Notes under the pieces: generated by a model
The model's database searches: none
What the model was told of the DNA's origin: nothing
What the model saw: the letters and a program-made list of their open reading frames with translations, nothing else
Assembly: GCA_037975125.1 (NCBI GenBank)
Contig: CM075851.1
Coordinates: 76,618,563 to 76,682,562, forward strand
DNA length: 64,000 nucleotides
Direction of reading: 5' to 3'
From: Latrodectus hesperus
Lineage: Eukaryota; Arthropoda; Arachnida; Araneae; Theridiidae
In this document: positions 16,500 to 30,300 of the stretch, piece after piece
How the letters are laid out: each line of letters opens with the position of its first letter
How positions within the stretch are numbered: the stretch's first letter is position 1
Position numbers and translations under genes: made by a program

Positions 16500-18600
16500 G
16501 AACATATGATTGTAAAATTTGCAATAAACAGTACATGAACACTATATAAGTTTTAAACTGTAAAAAAATATTACGAAGCATGCAATAATCTTGCGAAAAA
16601 CATCAGTGATTTTTAAAATAAAAAATTATATTCTAATATAAATTAATTTATAAAGCAATACATGGTAATAATTTGTATATTAACATCGCACTAATATGGA
16701 CAATTTCGCGGATGAAATTTCAAAAAGTGCACTGAAGCATTGCTTAAACACGACCAGAAACAGACCCATGCAGTTTTTCCTCGTTATATCTCCTGGAATT
16801 CAAACGTAAAATGCAAAACAGTGTATAACGAAAAGATTAAAATTAACAAAAGGATTAAATTATTGAGAATAATGTAGCAAATAGATGAATGTTTTAAAAT
16901 ACTTTTGAAAAATATTATTCCAGAGTAAATATATGAACCAAATATTTCAAGTTCAAATGCCAACAACAATTGTTAAAAATTATATCAGAAATTTTCACTG
17001 AAAAATTGTATTTTATAGTATTCTTAAAAGGATCCATTTTTTAAAGAATATTATTTATCTTTCAGAAAATAAGTTGTCGAAGTAGATTTGATAAAGACAG
17101 TGCATGTAAATATAATTAAACACATTTCTGAAAGCAAAAATATTGAAGATGATGCAAAATTAATAATTTAACAATGAAAATTTAGAAGAAGACCTAAGAT
17201 CCATTAAAAGTTTAAAATCAATATATATATGCAAAACACTTCCGCTAAAAAAAATCGAAAACTCAAAAGAAAACTACAAAATTATGTCTTGTGATATACA
17301 TAAATCTACAAATATTATCTAAGAACCAACAAACAAACCAAAGATTACAGATTTTTGGTTTGTTTCTCGGTTCTTACAGAATCCATTTTTGCAGAATCCA
17401 TCTTTAAAAAGAATCCAAATTCTAAATGAAAAAGAAAATAAAGAGATACATTCAAATGAAAAAACTTTCTTGTTTAATTTCATTAAACCGTGATAAAGCT
17501 TGTAAGGAATTTAAAAATTTTGATTTTAGTAAATTTTTGGAACGTAATAAATTTTGATTTTAATAAATTTTTGAAGTTTCTAGGAACCTATCTATAGTAT
17601 TACAGGAAATTTACCAGTATTTCTGAAAAATATTACAATATAATGTATAAAATGAAACGATTTTTCGAAAAAAAATATGTTAAAGCAGCAATGAAGTCTA
17701 TTTTACTATACTTTTGTGAAAAAACTAAACAGTTTAAACATTTTTTTAATGAAACTCGCGGTGCAAACAACATTTTGATAGTCTTGAAAGATATCGTTTA
17801 CAGCAAGAAATTAGATTTGGATGTTTTTGGTTGTTAATATCTCGAAATAATCATTTCCAACTATTTTCTACTTAGAATCACAGTGGAATTTAATAATAAT
17901 TCAAGAAATCGTTGAATGCATTATTAGGAATCTGTCTTCATGTTTGAACATCACTGATTACTTGATTAACTGATTTAATACTTTACTTAAATTATACGTG
18001 TTCATGATGTACATGCGCTCGCCATTTCACATGTACACTCATTCAATTTTAGAAAAAAAATAAGGAAGAAAATCCTTTAGACGACATAATTTTATATCAT
18101 GCCAAGTTCATCCAAGCTTCATACTCATAGAACAGTTACACACGTCATTTTGCAATGCTATTAGTAGAGTTTCCGATTTTATTGTAGGCTATTCTGTGTC
18201 TCATTATATTTTAAAAGCTCTTCGTAATTGTAATGATAAATGTTAGATTGAGCATTTGATGGCTGCGTATGTCTTATTTTACAGCTCATTTTGAAAACTG
18301 TATTCAAGTTATCAATTATTTCATTTTTTAAAAACTATAAACACTCTCTAGCTATCATGTAAACTAATAGCTGCATGATCAGTGCTTTGACCTTCAATTT
18401 AATAGTTGATTTGTTCAACTTCCCATTTTGTCATCAATATTTATTTCGATTCGAATTCTTTTTTATATAACAAGTCCTGATTGAATTAATCCTCATGTGA
18501 AATAGTCTTAATAAAACGGATGCAAGTCCAGAACCTACAGATTCAATGGGCAGGTCAGTTTGGAAAGTGGTTTATTTTTCATGATCGTTATAAATTCGTG
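16500..18600. other. AT-rich stretch; one long imperfect inverted repeat
   Basis: Holds an imperfect inverted repeat at 17321-17375 (AAGAACCAACAAACAAACC against GGTTTGTTTCTCGGTTCTT) and a duplicated 25-30 bp stretch at about 17516-17572. No coding exon of a second P450 was found by eye. Confidence 0.5.
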
Positions 18601-18603
18601 TCA

Positions 18604-18615
18604 AGACAGTCGTTG
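18604..18615. repeat. SINE target site duplication, left
   Basis: AGACAGTCGTTG, exactly repeated at 18789-18800 on the other side of the tRNA-like element. Confidence 0.85.
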
Positions 18616-18788
18616 GTTTGTTTGTCGCTCAACGGTCATTTTTTGCACACGTTGGCTAATTAGACCGGGACCCACGGTTTAAAGTGGATTCCGAACCACT
18701 ACAAACATCCATGCCCAAGGTGGGATTCTAACCCACGAACTGTTGAACCGAAGGCAAGAGCGCTAACCATTCGGCTGCCAGTTCGGCT
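18616..18788 (-). mobile_element. tRNA-derived SINE with target site duplications
   Basis: About 173 bp read on the minus strand. A tRNA-like head comes first, with A-box TGGTTAGCGCTCTTGCC and B-box GGGTTAGAATCCCACC, about 35 nt apart as in a tRNA gene. A non-tRNA body follows, and the tail ends in a CAAACAAAC motif. Perfect 12-bp direct repeats flank it. The 5' tRNA-like domain has imperfect stems and no obvious acceptor pairing, so it is read as a polymerase III-transcribed SINE mobilised by a partner LINE, not a functional tRNA gene. Confidence 0.8.
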
Positions 18789-18800
18789 AGACAGTCGTTG
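18789..18800. repeat. SINE target site duplication, right
   Basis: AGACAGTCGTTG, identical to 18604-18615. Confidence 0.85.
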
Positions 18801-21800
18801 TCAATAATCATAAGTTATTAAGGCTTCAACAACGATGTTCCTTAAAGCTTTTATTCAATATATTGATTTGCTTTCAAAGTCTAACTTCAAAGACACCACT
18901 CATTCCAGTTATTGATCTGGCTTATGCTTTCCAAAATAATCGCGATAGGATTTTTTCTCAAAACAAAACACTGCAATGCACCAATCTTTATATCGGATAT
19001 TTAGTTATGGATGACTTCATATTTTATGTTATATAAAATTTTCTGTCAGGCAGTTTTTCTTTGAAATTTATAAATACATTCATTGTACATCGATTTTTTA
19101 TAAATAATTAATACCAATACTAGCACAAATGTTATTAAACTATTGACTATTTACATTACTTGTATTATTTTTTACCAGTGAAAAACGAATTTAAATGATA
19201 AAAATAATTATGAAATTTTATAAAAACCTTGCTGATAACAAGAGAGAGAGAGAGATTAAAATATGATAAACTAGTTATCATCATAAATTAGCCCTCGAAT
19301 TAATAATTTAAGATGAATAGTTTTTAAATTAACTTTCGAAGACCAAACATTTTTTAAAAATTTTTAAACTATTTATTTAATTTTATGAAACACATTTGTA
19401 TTAAAATTACATACTTACAATAAAACACAAATCTCCAAAATGTCAACTTGTTTGAAACAAAATTTATTTCTTTTTATAAATAAATATAAGGGTAATACAC
19501 ACTTTATGAAAAATCTCAAAAGTAAAATTGTATCTCAGAAAAAGTTAAATTGTTTGTAGAGTGTTTTTTTAGAATAAAATTAATTTTGTATAAAATTTAA
19601 TTAATTTTTAAGCAACCAGCAGATATTTAAAAAAAGATGAAATTAAATAACATTATTTATAAATTACCTCTTCCGTTTAAGTATGGAAAGTATAATTTAA
19701 AATAAATTCAACACATCTTCCAAACTAGTAAAAATCGATTAATTTAATTCTATAGAAAATAGAGCACATAACTTAAAAGCATTACTATAAAAAAATTCAA
19801 ATATATTTTTGCATAAATTTTCCTTCAAAATTGAAATCATAAATTATATGTATAATATAAACAAAGGTAAAATTTTAAGCAATTTTAAATTTTAATAATT
19901 ATTTACATTTTATAGAAAATTATTAAGAGTTTCTGACTAAAGCAAATGAACAAATAAATCTTATAGACTTATCATATAACTAAAATTACTACCAACAAAC
20001 TTATTAAAATAGTGATACCCCAAGGGGTAAGCAAAACATCTAGAAAAGCCATGTTTATTGTTCAGAAAAACCCCTGAAGATGCTTTGGATAAGATTTCCC
20101 AGACTGTCCACACACACACATCCCCTTTTAATATCTTATTATAATCTTACACAATGAGACTCGATGTATTATAAAGTGTTAACAAAAATAAATAAATAAA
20201 AAGAGAGAGGACGACGTAACATTAGCGAGCCAAGGTCGGAAAAGTTCATTTTGCATATCATTGTTTAAGGATTGAAAAAATATTATCACTTCATCTCATC
20301 CCTCTTTGGGTTTACCTTCTGGTTTAAGAATCAGCTGAAGCGAATTTTGGCGTAATATCAACGAAATGAATTATATTTTAGGAGGAATTCAAAAGTTTTG
20401 CTATTTTCCAATCTTTTTTCTGTATTTTAGATGGAATTAACAATGTTATTCCTTTCCTGTGGGTATTGGGATTTTTTTTTAAATATTTTCATCTGTTTTT
20501 CATAACAAAGTGATGAATTATTTGCAACTAATGATTTTCCACAGGCAATCATTTTATTTTAACACGATATTTATTAAAAAGTACATAATATTTTATTTGA
20601 TAGAGAAAATTATTAACTATGTTTTGAACTTAATTACTTCCATTTTGCCTTTTCATCTTTTATCAATAAAATTTAATCTGTTTGTAGGCTAATAATTTAT
20701 CTAGGATTGAATTTAAAGCATACGCACGTGGTAAAATAAAATTTATATTATGTTCCATTTTGCAATTTTGATTAAAGCGCTTATAATTAATATCAATCGC
20801 AATTAATAGCTATTTGAAAGCTCTGTAGAGTTGCTTATACCATGATATATAATATTAAAGATATATACCACCACACTCAGGAATTGTACGCTTCAAAAAA
20901 ATTTTATGTTTCTTTTTCTTCTTTTAAGATTGCCAACTATATACGACATCGAATCAACTTTTTTCCTTTTTCCAAACGAAAATTTATTATTTTGAATGTC
21001 AAATATTATAAGCTCTTTCTCTCTCTTTGAAATGAAACTATCTACTGATATATAAGTTAGCGTCACATTTCTTTTGGATTAGGATCGAATTAAATATTTA
21101 TGTTTAATCAATATATTTTAAAATTTTGATTCGAAATAATTATATATAGTAATGAAAATAGCTTCCAAAATTTATATATAATTTATACGTAATTCACTTT
21201 TATTTTATTAAGAAACTTTGCTTGTCAGACTAAAATAGACCTTTCTAAAGATGAATAAAAAATCTTTAAATTAATTAATATTCTCAATTTTGAGTTCTTG
21301 TATTTTTTTCATGATGTATCCTTTATAAGATATAGACAGTGTATCTATCCAATCAAACATTCTATAAAAGATAGATAATAAATAAATTCACCTTGTGAAA
21401 TAGTATAGTGAGAAAATTCTACTCACATTAAAATTATTATAAAAAGGATGAAAGATATTTCCAGGCTGCACAATAAAACCCTTTCCCAATATTTTATTTT
21501 AGATAATTATGACCTAATAAGATTAAAATTAGGTCTCGTTATTCAAGAAAGTGGCTATTCACTTGAAGAGAAGACGGTTTGCAGTACCAATAATTTTCTT
21601 GAATGCTAAACAAGATACTTTGTGAAATCAACTATGAATTTATAGAACAGCAACAGGTTTAAATGGCACCTGTCGTACAGAAATGGGAGAAAATGCATAC
21701 AATTTATATTCATTTGCAGCTAAGTAGCAACAAGATATTATTTAAATTATAGAAAAAGAAATGAGTAGTTATTACTAAGCATATTCATCCCCGATGTTTA

Positions 21801-23555
21801 ATTTGCTCATCTTCAGCCACAATACATATTTGAATTCTGAAAAGTATCTTCTTCTGAACACGTAACGAAAGAGCCTTGAGGTAAGAAACACTTTAACAAA
21901 TCCAATCTTGTAGCACAGACACTTTCCTAAACATAAATTTACCTAAGAATAATTTTTATGGTCATAGGTATCGGTGTTTCAGAATTACGGGATTCAGACA
22001 GGACTTTATTAGGCGCATTTAATCTTTCTCTTTAAAATTATATTATGCGTATAGTAATAATTCATGAGAAAAAAAGTTGCCATCGAGCCACAAAGAAATA
22101 AAACTAATCTAAATCAATCAATTTAAGAATAAAAAATCACACAATTTCGTCATTTTAAGAACTACTGTCATTTTTTAATTGAAAAAATCTAATTCCAAAC
22201 AAATTTTGATCTTTGAAAAAAAATTGAATGAAATGAATAAATCTTCGAAGACATTATTTAGCTTCAAGTTATTTAATTAAATAATGTTTATTTTTTATTG
22301 TTATTAATTTAACTAATACGAAAAGCAAAAAAAAAAATTCTTTCATTAAAAGTTTATTAAACCAGCCTTATAAATCGAGCTTATACATCTTTATTCGATC
22401 TTATACATCTTTACATAATAAAGATAAAAAAACATTTTAAGCGTATCCAGACACAATGCCAATGCTGGCAAACATTTATTGCATGAACTTGTCCCCGCGA
22501 TTGAGCATAATCCTAAACAGCGATACAAGAAATTCCACACATCTAAAAAAATTACCAAGAATCTTAAAAATTATTATATAATATTATATTCTAAATAACA
22601 AGAACTATCTTTTGTCATTGTTTCTCATGCTGAATAAAAATATTTTTTGCTCCTTTTCTCATAGAAAAACAAGTATATCTTTCCCAAAAATATTTGTTTT
22701 TTATCGTGGAAGCTTTCATACTATTTATTCTACTATAAATTTTTATAAAGCTCCTAGAAAAAATAAAAGAAAGCAATTTAGATTTTTTTCGTAAAAATGA
22801 TCAAAAAAATATAAAAACATTAAACACTAAAAAGTTCGATGGATTATTCAAATAATTTGGTTAGAAAATCAGAAATACAAAAATTCCAGATATTTTTGTA
22901 GGATATTAAATTGACTGCATTTATATTATTCTTTTTTTCAATATGTAATTAACGCTATGAATGGGATTACTAAGAATGACAGATTAAATTAAAATTCTCC
23001 TGATTACCTTAATTAATTAACAGTATCAAGATTTTTAAATAATATAAAAAGTACGTGCTTAATAATTATATAAATTAAAGCTAAATGCAAAATACTTAAC
23101 AAGAAAGCCGCCCCTAGAAATATTATATTGTGTTACAGGTGAAAACTTCATAAATGATATAATTAAAATATACAGACAACAAGTGAGATAGATGGATAAA
23201 ACAACTTTCTCTTTTTCTTATTATATTAGTTGTAGAAGAAAAAACAATAAGCCATTGAAATGCATCATTAAGGAAAGCTATAAAATCTCTGCATGTGCTT
23301 GCATTCTGAAAGAAACATTCTCCCCTCATGAGCTATAAACGTGGTTGGCGTAATGTAAAAGAATAATTGGCGAGAAAATATAATTGAGATTTACAATGTA
23401 AAATACTGAGGACATTAATATTATATAATTATGGTGTACCACATAAATTTACTAAAATAGTATTCAAAAACTATATAAATCATAAATTTCTTTAAATGTA
23501 ATAACGATTTAAAGTTCGATAATGAAAAAATACGAAAGACAATTTCATACATACA
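18801..23555. other. AT-rich stretch without recognised genes
   Basis: This lies between the two P450 terminal exons and was checked on the minus strand for heme-binding or ExxR exons; none was seen. Small (GA)n and (CA)n runs occur near 19243 and 20108. Open frames of 60-68 codons here lack recognisable motifs. Confidence 0.5.
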
Positions 23556-23560
23556 AATAT

Positions 23561-23566
23561 TTTATT
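23561..23566 (-). promoter_or_regulatory. Poly(A) signal of the P450 gene
   Basis: AATAAA on the minus strand about 190 nt past the P450 stop codon. It is the likely cleavage signal for the main transcript. The inference rests on position and hexamer only. Confidence 0.5.
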
Positions 23567-23757
23567 AAATTTTCAAAATTGATATTAGTATCACAACAAT
23601 ACAATGCAAAAATAGTGACATGATTCTTAATTTCCTTGTAAACCTATTATTGCTACGATGTTTAGTTAAGATTTTAATAATATCATTAGCACACACTTCC
23701 CGTATATTCGTATTTATGAAAGCAATTGCAGTTTTGAAAGGTAATAATGTGAATAAT

Positions 23758-23853
23758 TTATTCCAATAAAGGTGAATCCTCACGTTTTTCCAGATATACA
23801 ATGACTTCCTTTGGTTGTAAAAGTCCGTGACCAATGTGGTAGTCCAAAGGAAC
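23758..23853 (-). CDS. P450 exon 14 (terminal coding exon)
   Basis: The acceptor is TTTCTAG. 31 codons from [20 protein letters not shown] to DSPLLE, then TAA at 23758-23760. It encodes the C-terminal beta strands. Its paralogous copy is at 16388-16483. Confidence 0.93.
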   Translation of the reverse strand, partial: VPLDYHIGHGLLQPKEVIVYLEKREDSPLLE

Positions 23854-24284
23854 CTAGAAATAAAAAGAAACAAAATATGAACTTCACTCAGGGAAGCGAT
23901 ACCCAATTTAACAAAACATTTTATAAAGGAAAGTAATACAATAAAGACCTGTTTCAATCTTTTACCTTAGAACAATGACAACTATTATCAAATTAAAAAA
24001 TATGTGTTTAGGTGTAGGAAAGAGGGTAAACGCCATTGTTTGTAGCACCAGTAGAGGTAAAACTTGTAAGTTAACAATCTTAAAAATTTAAAGGAACGAG
24101 ACAAAACTGGACTCTTAATATGTATTACGTGACTTATCTTAAAAATCTATGAACTAAAAATTAAGTATTCAAAACATATTGACAAGATATCAGATCGAGT
24201 TAAATCTAATATAATGTAAGCAAATATTAAACTGAATAGAATTTTTTGTATTTCAAAGATTAATCGGTTTTTAGAAGCAATTTG

Positions 24285-24377
<93 letters not shown>

Positions 24378-27300
24378 AGAAATTTATAAGAATTTTATAT
24401 ACTTCATATTTAAAATAATTGCAGTTCTAATTCTATATTTTGAAGAGCGAGTATTATTATATTATCAAGAATTTTTAATAAGGTTTTTAATAAACAGTTG
24501 AAGAGTAACCTTATCACTTTAAAAAATATAATTTTACCAATAAGTAAATTATGAAATAAAAAGAATCCAGTAAGTTTTTGTTATCATGGATTCAAAATCA
24601 CCAAATCATACTAAAGTTATTAAAAATTTTCAAATGCGTTTTGGAAAATAATGTAACATGTTGAATACTATACGGATTCCCAGGAAAAAAATTAAAAACT
24701 CTTTAAATGTTTTCGCGATCATTTTATAGTTTTGAATCTTGTAACTGGAACCGAAACTAATAGCTTCTCTTCTAAAGCACAATTCTTTTTTTAACTATAA
24801 AGCGCCTCATAAGTACTTTCTATTTAAATTATACTTTTTTTTCATACATAATAATAATTTCGCAGACAGAATCTCCCAACTCTTATGGATTCTTATTTTT
24901 AAATGTATAATGATGAATATGTTTCTTCACACATGGCGTTGGGGAATCCGCTTAAAATTATAGATCCCGATCTAATAGAAAAAGTTTACAATAAAGGTCA
25001 TAAAGCAGCAATCAAGCCAAACCATACCATATCATATGCATTGCAAACCATATGATGAAGTTTTTACTAAGAATTAGGAAATCATAAAAAAAATTACAGT
25101 TCGCAATTTTCTCTCTCATAGGGCATTATTTATTTATTTTAGTGACTAAAATTAAAATTTTGTCCTCTCTATGAAATATTTTTATTACAAGAAATCTATA
25201 TATTTGTTTTTTATATTTGAATAAATAACTAACGAAAATTTATAAAGTAGAAAGTATAAAATACAATACTTTATACTTCCGAATAAAATACAAAATTCAG
25301 TACATTACTGAAAAAGCTTAAAATATGGAAACATCTTTTCGACAATAATCACATAACTAAATAATTTTCGTGCACTACTCTTAAAATCATACCATGAGTT
25401 GAAGAAGAACAAACTCAAGTGTCGATTTTATAATTTGTTCATATTTTAAAATTATAATGTATTTAGCATCTCTTTAGGTCATCAAAATTGGGGAGGCAAA
25501 TAGTACTATAATAAATAACTTTTATTCAGCATATGAAGACTTTCATGCATACCAATTGCAGTTTTGATTTAATTCATTTTAAATTATTTATAAAATGTGT
25601 CAGTTTAGAAATTTTCTTTCAGAAAAATTTTGATATAGCAAAACAATTGAGGAATTTCAAATTCTATCAAATAACATTAATTTACAAGATAAAAATATAC
25701 ATAAAATAAAATAAATAAAAACTACCTTTGTCTCAGGGCACTTTTTTATTCTGAAATGGCAAAGCACAGAAGCTAAGCACACTTTTATTTCCAAAAGTGC
25801 GAACCTCATTGCTACACAATTCCTAGGCCCTGCACCAAAAGGCATAAAAGTATAAAGATCCCTTTTGACTTTCTCTTCAGAAGTAAACCTATTAAAATAA
25901 ATATATAAAAATATTACATTTAATATACTTATTTTAAAACTAGTAAAGTGAATAACATGATAATTTATCTTGTTATAATAAATACATTAGTACATAAAAA
26001 AATCTTTTAAATAAATTTCTTATGGAGTTTCTCTAATTCCCTACATTGTAAACAGCCATATTCAAAATTAATTCAACTGCTTGTCCTTTTCACTTAGTCT
26101 TTCAATGTTGTTTGAGCTTTGTATTACAGTTGCTCATCACACTACATCTATGTAAAGAAAACATGAAAATTTCGTCAATCTTTCAATTTATGAATGATGT
26201 AAAATTTATAACAGTCAGATTGAGAAATGTTCAGGAAATAAAATAAATCAGTCTATCGTTTCCCATCTATAAGCGTTTTCAAAACAATTACGAACATGTA
26301 TCCACAAATCGAACAAGATTAACTGTTATAAAATTTGTAATGAATTTTTTGACGTTATTCGGTAAACTTTATGGGGACATATCAGTGCCAGCAAATGATA
26401 CAGTAACTAAATCTAATCTTTCTCTTACTTCTTTAAAAATTATTATCAGATTGCATTCTGAATAGATTTCACTGGACATCTTTATTAAGTTCATAGATCT
26501 AATGCAAGAAGACTATATGTCGGAATATTGGTGACTACAACTTATATCGTCATATACTTACTGCCCAATCCAAATACATTATATTCGTATTCGTTTCATT
26601 GTGTGTGTGTGAGAGAGAGTGTGTGTTTTTATATCTTAATTTAAAATCAATATGTATAGAAAATACACTTTTACCACTTTTATAACAATTCTGAAAAAAT
26701 TGATTGTTGAAATTATCTTCGAAACTTAAATATCTATCATGAACAATTGAAATTTAAAATTTGCTCTTACAATCAATGAATAAATGTGATTTTTCCTTCC
26801 TTCAACCAGTTTGAATTATTACAAATGGAAAAACTATCATTTGTAAATAGTCTATAACATATACATCCTTCTTTACTTAACTCAAAGTGTACCATTCTCT
26901 AAAATATTGATGCGAGTATTCCCATTATTTTATACTGCATTTATACAGGTTAAATTTGATAATTAATAAGACATCGTTACATTTCAAACCAGAGATCTAG
27001 TTTCCATACTATCAATGATTCTTATATTCTTCTACTTTTGATCAACGAAATGCTTTGAATATTTCATAGTATGCCAAAAGCATAGCTCTACGACATTATC
27101 AAACAACCATCTACCTTTTTTCATGTGATAGAGTTATTAAAGAAAAAAATTACTTTCGAACAGTCACTGCTGATTAATAAACAAATGATTCACCGACAAC
27201 TCAATTTGTTCCTTAGTATAGTTTTTAATGCTATGATTAGAAATATTTCAAGTTATTAAAATTGACATATTTTATTGGTGCGTTGGTTTCTTAAAACATA

Positions 27301-30300
27301 AAAAAACTCTAATTTATTTTGAAATAATAAGCGAAACGTATTTATACACTGCTCGACAATGAAAATGCGACACCAAGAAAGAGCTGCCAGAAAGTGATGA
27401 AACTCGGTAAACAGAGAGACGAACAATAAGTGATTTGTATTTCGACATGATATATATAATACAGAACGACAACAGGGTCCTATCAGTAGGTTGTAGGACC
27501 ATCGTGGACGGCGATACACGAAACAATACATCTAGGCACAGAATCAATAAGAGTATGGATGGCATCCTGAGGAATAGTTCTCCAATTCCCTGTCAACTAT
27601 TTGCCAAAGTACGTCTTTTGAAGGAGGATTCGGCAGAGTCTGAAAATGGATATCCCAAATGTGTTCGATTGGTGAGAGAACAGATGAGTACAGTAGCCAG
27701 GGAAGCAGCTCTACAACTTGCAGGGCATATTGACTGATGTGAGCAATGTGCGGTCGGACGTTATCTGGTTGATAAAGGACATTGGGTACCCTCTGTAAGT
27801 GAGGGGGTATCACTGACCGCAGCACATCATCCACGTATCATTGGATTGTCAAAGTGCTGTGAATATGACCTGGTGACCTGGAATAATACGCAATGGCACC
27901 CCAAACCATGATGAGATTCGTCACGCGATGGAGCGTTCCACAATTGCTGTAGGATCGGACCTGCCTCTACATTGACACCAAACTTGATCACGGCGACTAT
28001 CACTGTAGAAATAGAGTGTGACGATCCTGTGCCACTTCATCGTACACATCGCTTTAATCTGGCACCATTCCAGACGTTGGCGTCTATGCTGTGAGGTCAA
28101 GGCAGTCTTTTTAGCGGACGCCATGAACACAGGCCACTAGCAACCAATCGATGGCAAATGGTTCTTCTCGATATAAGAGCTTACAAGATATCTTGCACAT
28201 GCTGCAGAATTTCGGTAAACGTGATTTGCGAAGCTGTCACCGCCTTCCATCGGACGCATCGATTCATGTGTGCTGACGTCACTCTGGCTGCACCGTCACC
28301 CCGCAAACGTTCATCAGTTGCTTGTTCCAACCATCTTCACCACAGCCTGTGGAAACATCCAGGTACCTGTCAGCTGCGATTTGACGTAAGAGCTAACTTA
28401 CCCTTCTCAGTCCGATCACCATGCCGCTCATAAACTTATTATTTAGCTTTCTTTTTTGTCACTTTGCAATGGGATTCACATTCATTTTGTTTATAAAATT
28501 TCCTTCATGTTAACAACTTCAAATGCACAACATAATAGTAGTTTTTGAAGTACAATTGAACAGCAATTTTTCAAAAAATAACTATTTAATTTAAAACCAT
28601 AATTTCACAGTAAAATTCTGTTAATGACAATCGCATATAATAATGTTGGATCAAACTTCCTTATTCTGAAACTACAGGGTAATCAGTTTAAAAGTGTACC
28701 CTTTTTTCGAGTTATCCAAAACTATATTTGCATGAAGTGAAACTTCTAACGTTATTAACATATCACTATATCTATATTTAATGTGCGGGTAGCATTTCTT
28801 TACGGGTACATACTTTTTTTATTTTTGAAAACTCGTTTCATAAAATTGTGAGTAGTAACAATGATAGGAACACTTTTTTCTTTTTTTACTCCGATTTAGC
28901 ATCGATTTTTGAAGTAGACATAATTCGAGCTCTAATTGCTTCACTGAAGACAAAGGAGCCTTACTGTTGGTTTGAGCTCGATGCAGCCACTTCATACACG
29001 TCAGATTAAACAATGGAAAAGCTTAAGGAATCATTTGTTGAATGTTTTATTTCAATAAACTTCTGGCCACCAAGATCATCCCTATTAGATATTTTGTAGT
29101 GCTATCTCGTAGACAGGATTTTCCAGTGAAGTTCTGAAAACATTGGTAAATCAAAGCAAAACTAAAGAAACTTCGTCTATAACACCAACAATGTTGCGAA
29201 GAGTATCAAAAAACTTGATTTGACGTGTTTGAGTTTGTATATTCAAAATGGTGAGCGATCATTTTCAACCTTTGGTGTAAGTGATGATAATGTAAAAAAT
29301 TTTAATTAAATAACGCTTTTCAAAAATAAAATAATCACAAGATTTAGTAGTATTGTGCGTTCCTATTTCTGTTTTGCCTCATAAATAAAGTTATAACAGT
29401 CAAACAGTTTTGGAAATTATCTCCCATACTAAAAAAAAGTTCATTATATTTCAGTGTAAGAGTAGCAGCAACATGAGTCAGATTGAAAGGTAATAGAAAG
29501 AAACCAACAATTACTCTTTTAAACTAATCACCTTATATAATATTAATCACGAATAGACTATTAGCAATTCGACTTTCGGACAAATGACCATTTCTAATTT
29601 AATAATTTGATGTCTAAATCTCATGTGAATTTGTTTTACATTTGGATAGACTCTTCAATTACTGGTTTACTGGTTACTTATAACTGGTTATTGATAGCAA
29701 AAACTAACGTACCTATCAGGATCAAATTTTTCTGGCTCATGAAAATATTTCGCATCGTGCTGTATGGCATAAACAGGAATTGTAACTATTGTGCCCTTCG
29801 GAATAATGATTCCAGTATCTCCCAGTCTATAATTTTCTGCTGCTATCCTTTCTAATCTGCATAAAATAAAAAATAATTATCCTAATATTAATTTTATGAA
29901 TTTCTTAAAAACAAATGTTTAATTTATACCACAATTTTATCATGTTAAATAAAAATGACGTCTTATATTAATGACACGGAATATGCTCGTTAGATTGCGG
30001 AGTGTTTTCTTTTAAACATGAATAATAAAAAAAAGATTGGTACTTTAACGCCTACTTAAATGAAAACTCTATCCTATCTGCATATGCTAAATTATTATCG
30101 TTAAATTGTAAAATGAATGTAAAGGACTCATTGCAGCTGAATGATAGAAATACACTCGCCAGAGTTGAAATTCCTTTCGATGTAAAAAAAAATGTTTCTG
30201 CATGCACGTGTGCTGGAGTGGATGCAACATTTTCCAGCTGTGTCTCCCAAAGATATAATTAGTGATCTTTTATATTTCAGACTTTGCACGAAGTGTTTTT

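Noticed and set aside
18616..18788. A functional tRNA gene
   Set aside because: A and B boxes are present, but the acceptor stem does not pair and the element continues into a body flanked by target duplications, so a SINE fits better.
28158..28433. 91-codon plus-strand frame
   Set aside because: Antisense to the N-terminal region of the Tc1-like pseudogene at 27347-28480.
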